Positions 17,573 to 26,834 of a stretch of DNA of 40,227 bases are shown piece by piece. Every line of letters begins with the position of its first letter. Position 1 is the stretch's first letter. A program made the position numbers and the translations under genes. Under the pieces are notes generated by a model. It did not search any database and was not told the origin of the DNA. It was given only the letters and a program-made list of their open reading frames with translations. Where the stretch lies: assembly GCA_947463235.1 (NCBI GenBank), contig CANHST010000003.1, positions 1 to 40,227 on the forward strand. Reading direction: 5' to 3'. This DNA is from Acidimicrobiaceae bacterium. Lineage in GTDB: Bacteria; Actinomycetota; Acidimicrobiia; Acidimicrobiales; Ilumatobacteraceae.

Positions 17573-17625
17573 TCTGGGGGTACGAGTCGTCCGTGGGCAG
17601 GGGCGACGGCCAGACTCGTCGTTCT

Positions 17626-18261
17626 ATGGCACAGATCGACACCGTGATTTTCGACCTCGGCGGCGTACTGGCCGCCACCGGCCGGCACAGCGACTTCACG
17701 GCGCGCTTTCCCGATGCCGATGCTGATCTGGTGAAGTCGATCCTCATTGGCGACTACGGCGCCGACGGCGACCACCCGTGGCATCGCCTCGAGCGGGGCG
17801 AGATCACCCTCGCCGAGAATCGTGCGCTGAACAAGGTGGCCCTGACAGCGGCTGGCATCGAGCTCCCTCCCCCGCCACCTGGCGGTGCGCCGATGCTCCG
17901 TTTCCTACCCAATGAGCCCGTGGTGGCGCTAGTGCACGACCTGAAAGCCGCCGGGCTGCGCCTCGGCGTGCTCACCAACAACGTGGCCGAGTTCCGCGAC
18001 GGATGGCGCACCATGATGGACTTCGACGCCCTGTTCGACGACGTGGTGGACAGCCACGAGGTGGGTATGCGCAAGCCCAACGCCGCCATCTATCAGCTGG
18101 CTCTGGCGAGGTTGGGGGCCGAGGCGGGCCGCACCGCATTCCTGGATGATGTGCAGTCGAACGTAGATGCAGCCGACCGGGTAGGCATGCGGGGCGTGTT
18201 GGTGGACGAAGACCCTGCGCCCGCCGTGGCCACCGTGCGCGCACTGGCCGGCCTCGACTGA
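17626..18261 (+). CDS. HAD-superfamily hydrolase (subfamily IA)
   Basis: A 211-residue haloacid-dehalogenase-type phosphatase. Motif I is [10 protein letters not shown] with nucleophile Asp10 and Gly in the second Asp position, as in soluble-epoxide-hydrolase-like HADs. Motif II is [11 protein letters not shown], motif III the Lys in [14 protein letters not shown] and motif [16 protein letters not shown] phosphatase on a small metabolite is likely but the substrate is unknown. I start at ATG 17626, immediately before the canonical first strand. Its last 169 bases are also read on the opposite strand as the tail of comF, an unusually long convergent overlap. No clear promoter hexamer; a 7-bp inverted repeat (ACGAGTC/GACTCGT, 17582-17619) precedes it. 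Confidence 0.9.
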   Translation: MAQIDTVIFDLGGVLAATGRHSDFTARFPDADADLVKSILIGDYGADGDHPWHRLERGEITLAENRALNKVALTAAGIELPPPPPGGAPMLRFLPNEPVVALVHDLKAAGLRLGVLTNNVAEFRDGWRTMMDFDALFDDVVDSHEVGMRKPNAAIYQLALARLGAEAGRTAFLDDVQSNVDAADRVGMRGVLVDEDPAPAVATVRALAGLD

Positions 18262-18839
18262 ACTGCCCCCTGGGGTGTGGCTGCGGCGGCCACGCAGACC
18301 ACCTCGGCGATGCCCGCTTGCAACAACGCTTCACGTGCGGCCAGCAAGGTGGCGCCCGTGGTGACCACATCGTCGATGAGCAACACCCGTGCACCTGCGC
18401 GGGGTGATCGGGCGCGGAATGACGGCCCCTGTAGCCGCTCGGCACGCGAATGGCCCGTCTGCGGGGCCCCGTGCGAGCGGTACAACAACCGCCGGCAGGG
18501 CACACCGAGTTCCTTGGCCACCGCCCGAGCGAGCAACTCTGCCTGGTCGTACCCCCGGGCCCGCGTTCGGGCCGGACTGGTGGGAGCCCACGTGACCATC
18601 TGCACTCCCCCGAGATGCAGGCGGCGAACCATGAGGTGTGCCAATTGTTTGGCCACGCCGCGACGGTTGCGGTACTTCAGACCGAGCACCACCTGCCGGC
18701 CGACACCCTCGAACGGAAGCGCCGCCATCACCCCTCCGTCGCCGCGATGGGTGCGGGTACTGGCTAGCGAAAACCGGCAGCGCCGGCACAACACGTCGCC
18801 GGTTTGGTTACACCCGGCACAGGAAGGAGTGAGCAGCAT
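18093..18839 (-). CDS. comF: ComF family phosphoribosyltransferase-like protein
   Basis: A 248-residue ComF-type protein. An N-terminal four-cysteine zinc knuckle (Cys7, Cys10, Cys18, Cys21) is followed by ALPFEGVGRQVVLGLKYRN, the RARGYDQAELLARAVA block and the PRPP-binding loop VLLIDDVVTTGATL at about 152-165. In transformable bacteria ComF helps bring single-stranded DNA across the membrane or handle it inside; many non-competent actinobacteria also keep one, so competence cannot be assumed. The recognised family part ends near VVCVAAAATP; the frame then continues for about 65 low-complexity residues, most of them antisense to the HAD gene. The start codon CAT/ATG shares bases with an ATG on the other strand at 18838. 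Confidence 0.87.
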   Translation of the reverse strand: MLLTPSCAGCNQTGDVLCRRCRFSLASTRTHRGDGGVMAALPFEGVGRQVVLGLKYRNRRGVAKQLAHLMVRRLHLGGVQMVTWAPTSPARTRARGYDQAELLARAVAKELGVPCRRLLYRSHGAPQTGHSRAERLQGPSFRARSPRAGARVLLIDDVVTTGATLLAAREALLQAGIAEVVCVAAAATPQGAVQSRPASARTVATAGAGSSSTNTPRMPTRSAASTFDCTSSRNAVRPASAPNLARAS

Positions 18840-18878
18840 GCGGCCAGCAAACCAGAGGGGTGTGACACGGTTCCCGGA

Positions 18879-18884
18879 TAGCGT
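18879..18884 (+). promoter_or_regulatory. Putative -10 box TAGCGT (leaderless) for YczE-like gene
   Basis: TAGCGT ends seven bases before the ATG at 18892. It supports that start over the ATG at 18838, which has a strong AGGAAGGAG 8 bases upstream inside comF but yields an atypical N-terminus. Confidence 0.4.
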
Positions 18885-18891
18885 CGGCGCA

Positions 18892-19518
18892 ATGTTCCTG
18901 CCGCTCCCCAAGGACCGCCTGCCCGAGCGATTCGCACGCTGTTTCGTGGGACTGGCGTTCTTCGGCCTCGGCATCAGCATGTTTCTCGCCGCCGACCTCG
19001 GCCTCGCCGCGTGGGACATCTTTCACCAGGGCGTGAGCAAGAAGACGGGCATCCCCATCGGCATCGTCATCGAGATCACCGGGGTGTGCATCCTGCTGCT
19101 CTGGATTCCACTGAAGGAGCGCCTCGGCTGGGGCACTGTGATGAACGCCGTCGAAATCGGGCTGGTGGTGTTCTTGCTCGGCGACCACCTCCCCACCACC
19201 GACCTGCTGTGGCTGCGGGTGCCCTACATGCTCGGCGGCCTGCTCAGCGTGGCCGTCGGCTCCGGTCTGTACATCGGCGCCGGCCTCGGCTCGGGCCCTC
19301 GCGACGGCCTGATGCTGGGCCTGTCCAAGCGCGGCATCAGCGTGCGCGTGGCCCGCACGAGCATCGAGGCCGTGGTGCTGGTGGCCGGGTTGCTGCTCGG
19401 TGGCAGCATCGGCCTCGGCACCGTGGCGTTCACCTTCGGCATCGGTCCGCTGGTGCAGGTGTTCCTGCCGCGGCTACGGCTGCGCAACGACGTGACGGTG
19501 CTGGCCAGCGCCCACTGA
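18892..19518 (+). CDS. YczE/YyaS-like integral membrane protein
   Basis: A 208-residue polytopic membrane protein of the YczE type: LPERFARCFVGLAFFGLGIS, DLGLAAWDIFHQGVSKKTG, GWGTVMNAVEIGLVVFLLGD, GAGLGSGPRDGLMLGLSKR and FGIGPLVQVFLP are family landmarks, with about five to six TM helices. The molecular function is not established; some members sit near transporter or antibiotic genes. Start at 18892 is chosen from the conserved LPERF spacing and the TAGCGT box seven bases upstream. The gene ends in a 10-bp hairpin facing the convergent ahcY. It is divergent from comF, with 52 bases between start codons. Confidence 0.87.
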   Translation: MFLPLPKDRLPERFARCFVGLAFFGLGISMFLAADLGLAAWDIFHQGVSKKTGIPIGIVIEITGVCILLLWIPLKERLGWGTVMNAVEIGLVVFLLGDHLPTTDLLWLRVPYMLGGLLSVAVGSGLYIGAGLGSGPRDGLMLGLSKRGISVRVARTSIEAVVLVAGLLLGGSIGLGTVAFTFGIGPLVQVFLPRLRLRNDVTVLASAH

Positions 19519-19529
19519 GCGCTGGCCAG
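19501..19529. terminator. Bidirectional terminator-like hairpin between yczE-like gene and ahcY
   Basis: A perfect 10-bp GC-rich stem (19501-19510 with 19520-19529, 9-base loop) includes the stop codon of the YczE-like gene and lies eight bases beyond the ahcY stop. There is no T-run, so it may work as a pause/processing or Rho-assisted site in both directions. Confidence 0.55.
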
Positions 19530-19536
19530 CATCACA

Positions 19537-21000
<1,464 letters not shown>

Positions 21001-21085
21001 GGGTGGTTCCTCCGGGAACAGTGAACGGATGCGGAACCGGGCCGGTGCCAACTGGCAGCTCTCTGATCAGCCCGAGCGGCCACGA

Positions 21086-21091
21086 AGCTTA
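21086..21091 (-). promoter_or_regulatory. Putative -10 box TAAGCT for ahcY
   Basis: TAAGCT on the minus strand just after the stop of the upstream exported-protein gene; it would give an ahcY leader of about 80 bases ending in a strong GGAGGAA ribosome-binding site. Confidence 0.3.
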
Positions 21092-21096
21092 GTGTT

Positions 21097-22509
21097 TCAG
21101 TCGCCCAACACCACGGCATACACGTCGAACGCGTAATGGGCGTAACCCTTGGCGTTGTAGACCCGCACGATCTGTTTGGCGTCGAACGTGGCAACCGTGA
21201 GGTTCGAAACGGGCGAACCCTCCGCCGAGGAGAGGTTGGTGATGATCGGCGGCTTCGTGCCGGCAACGGAGGGCTTGGGATACATCGTCAGCGAACTGTT
21301 CACCGGTACGGTGCTGATGGAGCGAGCCAGGCTGGCGTTCGTGAGGTTGCCGAGCAATGCCGTCTGCTTGCCGAGCGGCGATCCGCCGATGTTCACACTG
21401 TTGGAGAACGCTGCGAAGCTCCAGTCCTCGGCCTGGCCAGGGCCCAGGGGCACCTTTCCGAACGCGGCCACGCGCGTATCGAACGACCGGAACGGCACCG
21501 TCAAGGGCACCACACGCCCAGCTCTCGTGGTTTCGAGGGCTCCACCCGTGAAGTAGCCCAGCACATCAACCATCACGTTCGTATTGCCTGAGCGGTTGTA
21601 GATGCGCACACGACCATCGGGGCCGATGCGCGCCGGCACCAACACCGATTGAGTGGCCCCGGCCCGGATGTTCAGGTTCTGCGTACCAGGTGCCCGACCG
21701 GGCTTCAGCGCGGTGGGCACCACCGCCAGCATGGTGGTTGCCGTGGGCTGGATGGCCGTGAGGTTCACGAGTACCGCCACTGCGCCAGTCGGTGCGCCGG
21801 TGATGGGAAGCGTGAGCGTGGCACCGGGCCCGATCGGCGTGTCGGCCGCAGCACCGTTACGAGTGTCGAGCACGCGCTTGCGGGTGATGTTGGTCAGCCT
21901 CGCGCCGCGTTCGTCGCTGAGATCATCGGGGGTGCCGTTGGTGAAACTGCTGGCCGAGAACCACCCGAGCACGTCGATCGTGACGTGTGCCAGGCCGGCC
22001 GAAGTGCCGGCCAGCGACACGGTGAGACGACCTGCGGAGTTCGTGCGCACCAACACCGTGTTCGAGACCGAGCGGCCGGCCACGAAGTTCACGCTGCTGG
22101 CGATCGGCTTCGCACTTCCAGTTGCGTACGCCGTGAGGCTGCCGCTGTGTGTGGGGGCCTGCACCGTGACGCTGACCATGGCGCCCAGCACATCGCCCGC
22201 AGCGGTGACCGTGTTCGGCAACCAGCGGGGCGCGAACGTCGGCGCACCAAGGCCGAGGAGATCGATACTGAATGCAGTTCCCGCACCAACCCCGATGGCC
22301 TTGCGACCGATGGGTGCTACGTCGTTGGTGTTCGTGATGGTGCTGAACACCCGCACCGGGACGCGCAGCGGCTGGTACTCGCCGCCGGCGCACAGCGTGC
22401 ACGTGGGCACCACGGCTGCGACCGGGGAGGTCTGGGCGACCACGCCCAGGGCTGCAGTGCCGAGCGCGACGGCCAACAACAGAGCCCTGACGGGGCGATC
22501 ACCCTTCAT
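21097..22509 (-). CDS. Exported protein with tandem D-V-L-G-W/Y-F surface modules
   Basis: A 470-residue secreted protein: basic start, hydrophobic stretch and likely signal-peptidase I site near residues 30-34 (SPVAAVV). The mature part is three similar beta-rich modules of about 140-155 residues. Two end in a V-x-V/I-D-V-L-G-W/Y-F motif (near 178 and 314), and the last ends more weakly at the C-terminus (YAFDVYAVVLGD). Other repeated cues are R-V-L/F-D-T-R and a Gly-Pro-Gly turn. The same module type occurs three times behind the SpoIID domain at 34968-37379. I know these modules from actinobacterial surface proteins but not a function. No catalytic motif is seen. TAGGTT lies seven bases before the ATG. 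Confidence 0.85.
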   Translation of the reverse strand: MKGDRPVRALLLAVALGTAALGVVAQTSPVAAVVPTCTLCAGGEYQPLRVPVRVFSTITNTNDVAPIGRKAIGVGAGTAFSIDLLGLGAPTFAPRWLPNTVTAAGDVLGAMVSVTVQAPTHSGSLTAYATGSAKPIASSVNFVAGRSVSNTVLVRTNSAGRLTVSLAGTSAGLAHVTIDVLGWFSASSFTNGTPDDLSDERGARLTNITRKRVLDTRNGAAADTPIGPGATLTLPITGAPTGAVAVLVNLTAIQPTATTMLAVVPTALKPGRAPGTQNLNIRAGATQSVLVPARIGPDGRVRIYNRSGNTNVMVDVLGYFTGGALETTRAGRVVPLTVPFRSFDTRVAAFGKVPLGPGQAEDWSFAAFSNSVNIGGSPLGKQTALLGNLTNASLARSISTVPVNSSLTMYPKPSVAGTKPPIITNLSSAEGSPVSNLTVATFDAKQIVRVYNAKGYAHYAFDVYAVVLGD

Positions 22510-22516
22510 GTGGGGG

Positions 22517-22522
22517 AACCTA
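22517..22522 (-). promoter_or_regulatory. Putative -10 box TAGGTT (leaderless) for exported protein 21097-22509
   Basis: TAGGTT on the minus strand ends seven bases before the ATG, within the 37-base gap after the Trm112-like gene; no Shine-Dalgarno sequence is present. Confidence 0.4.
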
Positions 22523-22546
22523 CCAGCGTTGCCGTCGGCGTCGCCG

Positions 22547-22783
22547 TCAGGCGGCGAACGTGGGCGTGAGGTCGCCTGACGCGATGCGGGCGTCGAGCGA
22601 CGCTGCTTCGTCAGCGGCCACTTCGACTGCTTCGTCGGGCAGCATCACCGGAATGCCGTTCTGCACGACGTAGCGGCGGTGCAGGCGAGGGTTGTACAGG
22701 CCACCCTCGTCACCGAGGTAGTAGAGCGGACCTTTGTCCACCGGGCATGCCAACACGGCGAGCAGGCGAGGGTCGAGTGCCAT
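22547..22783 (-). CDS. Trm112 family protein
   Basis: A 78-residue protein with the bacterial Trm112/YcaR pattern: LLAVLACPVDKGPLYYL, then LYNPRLHRRYVVQNGIPVMLPDEA. In eukaryotes and archaea Trm112 is the activating partner of several methyltransferases; bacterial short forms are poorly characterised. Only one cysteine remains (CPVDKG), so the four-cysteine zinc site of other members is absent. It starts 18 bases after manB ends, with AGGAGA before the ATG. The manB-Trm112 pairing is a usual actinobacterial arrangement. Confidence 0.92.
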   Translation of the reverse strand: MALDPRLLAVLACPVDKGPLYYLGDEGGLYNPRLHRRYVVQNGIPVMLPDEAVEVAADEAASLDARIASGDLTPTFAA

Positions 22784-22801
22784 TGGTGTCTCCTATGAAC
22801 G

Positions 22802-24172
22802 TCAGATGCTCGTGATCAACGCGAGCAGTTCGGCCACGTGCTGGTCGCACGAGTCGCGGTCGGGTGCTTCGAGGTTCAGCCGCAGCAGCGGCTCGGTGTT
22901 CGATGGACGCAGGTTGAACCACCACGGGCCGCAATCGACGGTGAGCCCGTCGAGGCGATCCTGGGTGAACGCTGCGAAGTGTTGTGCCACGTAGTCGATG
23001 GTGACCTGCGGATCGTTCACCGAAGTGTTGATCTCGCCACTCGACGAGTAGCGCTCGAACGGCTTGCGCAGCACGGAAAGATTCGTGTTCGCCAGGCTGA
23101 TCTCGTTCAGCATCAGCATGCTGGCGATGAGGCCGCTGTCGGCACGGAAGTTCCGCAGGAAGTAGTAGTGAGCAGAGTGTTCGCCGCCGAACACGGCTCC
23201 CGTGTCGGCCATCAGTTGCTTGATGAACGAGTGGCCCACCTTGGTGCGCACCGGCACACCGCCATGTTCGCGGATCACTTCGGGCACCGCTCGAGAGCAG
23301 ATGAGGTTGTGCAGGATGGTGGCGCCGGGGTTCGTACGCAGTACGCCAGCCGCCAAGATGGCCGTGGTGGTGGATCCACTCAGACCACGACCCGTTTCGT
23401 CCACCACGAACACGCGGTCCGCATCGCCATCGAAGGCAAGACCCACGTCGAAGCCACCGGCGAGCACTCGCGCCTGCAGGTCGCGCTGGTTGGCAGGCTG
23501 CAGCGGGTCGGCCGGATGATTCGGGAACGTGCCGTCGAGCTCGCCGTACATCACCTCGAGGCTGACCTGTGGAATGCGTTCGAACACTGCGGGCACGACG
23601 AGCCCACCCATTCCGTTCGCCGTATCGGCGACCACCTTCAACGGTCGTACGTTCGGCAGATCGATGAACGAGACCACATGGTCGGCGAAGGCGCCGAGAA
23701 GGTTCTTGGTCGTGAGGCTGCCGGAACGGGCTGCCGGCGGCGGGCAACGCCCTTCGAGCACATCGGAGGCCGTGGCGCGCACGACCTCGAGGCCCGTGTC
23801 CTGGCCGACCGGCTTGGCGCCGGCAAGGCAGAACTTCACGCCGTTGTACTGCGCCGGGTTGTGTGACGCAGTGAACATCGCGCCGGGCGCATCCAGCGTG
23901 CCGGCGGCGTAGTACATCAAGTCGGTGCTGGCCAGGCCGAGATCCACCACGTCGATGCCCTGCTCCATCACACCGCGAGCGAACGCATCGACGAGTTCCG
24001 GGCCCGACGGCCGCATGTCGCGAGCCACGATGAGCCGCTGCGTGCCGCAGAAGCGAGCGAAGGCAACACCCAGCGCGTACGCCACGTCGGTGTTGAGTTG
24101 ATCTGGGACGGTACCGCGGACGTCGTACGCCTTGATGATGTCGGCGAGCACCCGGGAATCGGTGGGAGGCAT
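22802..24172 (-). CDS. manB: Phosphomannomutase/phosphoglucomutase
   Basis: A 456-residue alpha-D-phosphohexomutase that interconverts mannose-6-phosphate and mannose-1-phosphate (or the glucose pair). The four domain signatures are intact: phosphoserine loop FTASHNPAQYNG with Ser103, metal loop FDGDADR, sugar loop GGEHSAHYYF and phosphate loop RPSNTEP. It feeds GDP-mannose and thus mannolipid or glycan synthesis; the gmd gene at 38787 would use that GDP-mannose. It begins six bases after the upstream membrane-protein gene ends and leads into the Trm112 gene, in the order seen in other actinobacteria. Confidence 0.95.
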   Translation of the reverse strand: MPPTDSRVLADIIKAYDVRGTVPDQLNTDVAYALGVAFARFCGTQRLIVARDMRPSGPELVDAFARGVMEQGIDVVDLGLASTDLMYYAAGTLDAPGAMFTASHNPAQYNGVKFCLAGAKPVGQDTGLEVVRATASDVLEGRCPPPAARSGSLTTKNLLGAFADHVVSFIDLPNVRPLKVVADTANGMGGLVVPAVFERIPQVSLEVMYGELDGTFPNHPADPLQPANQRDLQARVLAGGFDVGLAFDGDADRVFVVDETGRGLSGSTTTAILAAGVLRTNPGATILHNLICSRAVPEVIREHGGVPVRTKVGHSFIKQLMADTGAVFGGEHSAHYYFLRNFRADSGLIASMLMLNEISLANTNLSVLRKPFERYSSSGEINTSVNDPQVTIDYVAQHFAAFTQDRLDGLTVDCGPWWFNLRPSNTEPLLRLNLEAPDRDSCDQHVAELLALITSI

Positions 24173-24178
24173 GCGGCC

Positions 24179-26806
24179 CTACACGTTACCGGCAGAGCCG
24201 GTGGACCCCTCCGGTGGCGTCGGGTCCACCACGTCAGGTGGCATTTCGAAGATCGAATCGCTCCAGGTGATGTCGAGGATCGTGTCGTCGCCCTGCTCCT
24301 GCCACATCTCGTCGTCGCCCACTGCTGGCAGCGTCACCGGCATGAACGGGTGGGGCGACAGGTGCTGCACATCGCCCTTCTTGAACCGCCAGAAGAAGAG
24401 CAGGCCGATACCAAGGAACGTGAGCAGATACGCGGCGGTATCGGTGGTGCTCTGCGAGTCGTAGTGCAGGTACACGTGCGTATCGGTGGGTACCACCACC
24501 ATGAAGTTCGGCGAGACGCGATATGGCCCCTGCGCTCCGTCGACCTTCCAGTTCGGGAAGTAGCTCACCTTCACCAGCACCGGAACCCCGGGCTTGGAGA
24601 CATCGAAGCTGAGGTCCTGATCGCCCAACACGTAGTTGGAGACCGTGATGGGTTCGAGCTGCTTGGGCGCGATGGTTTGCATCGGCACCACGATGTCCAC
24701 CTTGCGGCCCGGCTCGAGTGGCTCGTTGCCCACCCGACGGGTGAGGTCGACCTGGGCATCGACACGCTGCCACTCGGCAGGACCGTCGTCGGCCGGCATG
24801 GCGGCCCATTCGTCGGGGTTCTGGAACCAACTCGTGCCCAACTCGAGGTGGCGTTCACGCTGATCGCCGCTGCGCGGGTTCACCACGACGGGCTGCACCG
24901 TCAGCGGCTGCACCACGGGGCTCTCGCTCACGGTGTAGATCTTCCACGGCCCGCTTTGGCGAACCAGCGTGAGATCGCTGCGGGTGTCGGCCTGGGTCTT
25001 GGCCTTGCTGGTGAAGACCATCAGGTACTTGATGCCCATCTTCTGCAGCATCGGCACGCCGACAGCGGCATCGTTGTCGGTGTAGCGCAGCTCGCGCACC
25101 GGGTTCGAACTGTTGGCGCTCATGGCCGCAGCGGTGAGGAAGTGGTACGGCGTGGTACCCGAGGCTTCGAAGAACAAACCCTCCTGGCTGGCGATGCAGC
25201 CGTCGGTCCAGTGCGGCAGCAGCATCAGTGCCATCGTGGTGCCGTAGGCCCCCGTGTCGCCGTTGTTCTCCCACAACGCACGCCCGCATCCGAACTGCGG
25301 GTCCTTCCCCAGTTCGGCCATGGTGTCGACCAGCGCCTTGTACTCGCCGTACGCCGGTCGGCCTTCGTAACCGTTGAAGTTGTAACTGGTCCAGCCATCG
25401 GCGAGCGCATCCTTCGCCGACGGCGTGAGGGTGATGGGGTCCCATCCGGCGATGCCCCACGTGTAGACGCTCTTGTCGTTCTTGGTGGCGAATCGGGCGC
25501 CCGGAACCTCCTGGAACAGGAAGCCCTCCATCACCAACACCAGCAGTCCCACCACCAACGCAGTGACCGCACCCGACACCCACAGATCGCCGGAATTGAG
25601 CGCACGACCGCGAGCCGCCTGGAGCACGAAGTGCACCATGTCGACCACGCCCACCATGCACAGCAGCAGACGCACGAGATACAGGAACGGCAGCAGACGC
25701 GGGTTCCACAGCAACCCGATCACCGGCAGGCTGTCGCGCGCCAGGTACGTGGCGGCCATGAGGGCAACACACATGATGCCCAACCAGGCGCCCATGAGGT
25801 TGCGCTTCACCACGCTGGACACGAAGCCGAGCAAGGCGAAACCCGACACGAGGATGTCGAGGAACGTGGGCCATTGGAAGAACATGTCCCAGAAGCTGTC
25901 GTTGGCTCCGTCCGGGCGGAAGCCGTACTTCATGTCGGTCATGTACTGGTGGTTGAACAGGAACGGCACCACCCAGAACGCGCTGAGGCACAGCGCAGTG
26001 ATACCCATGGTGAGCCCGTAGAAGAAGCGGCTCTTGTCCATCCAGACCAGCCACATCAGCAGCGCGCCGAGCACCACGAAGATCAGCACAATGCCATGCG
26101 ACAGCATCGCCAGCGCCAACACGATGGCGGTCCAGTTGCGGTACTTGCCGGTGCGCAGACCGGCGGCGAACAGTCCGAGCCCCAGCATGGCGAACGACAA
26201 CGCGATCGAGAACGAGAACTCCCCCGCCATCGTGCTCTTCACGTTGCCGCCGTAGATGCTGAAGCTCTCGTCGAAGAGGAAGGCGATGGCAGCCAGCGAC
26301 ATCAGTTCCGGGATGGGGTACGCGAACTTCGCCAGTCGGCCGAACGCCCAGCAGCAGAACGGCAGCGTGACCACACCGAGGCACGCCACCACCTTGAAGG
26401 CGATGCCATACGGCAGCACCACGTTCAGCAACACGATCATCAACGCCGGAACGACCATGTAGAAGCGGTACAGCGGGAAACCGTTGTACCAGTAGTTACT
26501 CCAACCCTGGATCTGGAAGTTCGGGAGCAGGTGGTCGCGCAGGAACGCCGGGGCCATCACGTGGGCGCCCATGTCGCCACCCGTGGGCGTGTTGTTCGTG
26601 AACACGAGATCGAGGTGAATCACCTGCAGCACGGCGAAGGTGGAGCCACCCACCACGATGAGCGCCGTGAGGTACTGCACGATGCGCGCCGCCGGCCAGG
26701 GCGAGTTCAGCCAGTTGGAGGGTCGGCGAATGATGCGCTGCCACAGCCCGGTGGCCGGCGCGTCATCGATCTGGTCGTCGGTGAGATCAGTCATTCCGTC
26801 GGGCAT
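24179..26806 (-). CDS. Large YfhO/PTPS-related membrane protein, putative GT-C-like glycosyltransferase
   Basis: An 875-residue membrane protein. After a soluble start, about 11-13 TM helices span roughly 40-450; an extracytoplasmic loop after TM1 carries TGGDMGAHVMAPAFL, with Asp/His residues in the position typical of GT-C enzymes and the PTPS-related family. A large outer domain (about 450-790) ends in SYFPNWKVDG and YRVSPNFMVVVP, as in YfhO-like proteins, then one more TM helix and an acidic cytoplasmic tail. Likely it moves a sugar from a lipid carrier onto an envelope component outside the membrane (inference). Start ATG 26806 or 26794. It lies between the CPBP protease gene and manB. 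Confidence 0.8.
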   Translation of the reverse strand: MPDGMTDLTDDQIDDAPATGLWQRIIRRPSNWLNSPWPAARIVQYLTALIVVGGSTFAVLQVIHLDLVFTNNTPTGGDMGAHVMAPAFLRDHLLPNFQIQGWSNYWYNGFPLYRFYMVVPALMIVLLNVVLPYGIAFKVVACLGVVTLPFCCWAFGRLAKFAYPIPELMSLAAIAFLFDESFSIYGGNVKSTMAGEFSFSIALSFAMLGLGLFAAGLRTGKYRNWTAIVLALAMLSHGIVLIFVVLGALLMWLVWMDKSRFFYGLTMGITALCLSAFWVVPFLFNHQYMTDMKYGFRPDGANDSFWDMFFQWPTFLDILVSGFALLGFVSSVVKRNLMGAWLGIMCVALMAATYLARDSLPVIGLLWNPRLLPFLYLVRLLLCMVGVVDMVHFVLQAARGRALNSGDLWVSGAVTALVVGLLVLVMEGFLFQEVPGARFATKNDKSVYTWGIAGWDPITLTPSAKDALADGWTSYNFNGYEGRPAYGEYKALVDTMAELGKDPQFGCGRALWENNGDTGAYGTTMALMLLPHWTDGCIASQEGLFFEASGTTPYHFLTAAAMSANSSNPVRELRYTDNDAAVGVPMLQKMGIKYLMVFTSKAKTQADTRSDLTLVRQSGPWKIYTVSESPVVQPLTVQPVVVNPRSGDQRERHLELGTSWFQNPDEWAAMPADDGPAEWQRVDAQVDLTRRVGNEPLEPGRKVDIVVPMQTIAPKQLEPITVSNYVLGDQDLSFDVSKPGVPVLVKVSYFPNWKVDGAQGPYRVSPNFMVVVPTDTHVYLHYDSQSTTDTAAYLLTFLGIGLLFFWRFKKGDVQHLSPHPFMPVTLPAVGDDEMWQEQGDDTILDITWSDSIFEMPPDVVDPTPPEGSTGSAGNV

Positions 26807-26834
26807 TGTTCCATGCCAAGACCCCGCGCACCCA

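Noticed and set aside
17582-17619. Inverted repeat ACGAGTC/GACTCGT between secA and the HAD gene
   Set aside because: Seven-bp arms 24 bases apart are weak, and nothing ties them to a regulator; kept only as a remark under the HAD gene.
18093-18839. ComF as evidence for natural competence
   Set aside because: No comEA, comEC, dprA or pilus genes are in the window, and ComF-like proteins occur in many non-competent actinobacteria.
21001-21096. Possible SAH or SAM riboswitch upstream of ahcY
   Set aside because: The 96-base leader has only small hairpins (for example GCCAGTTGGC) and does not show the conserved core sequence I know for SAH or SAM riboswitches. A covariance-model scan would settle it.
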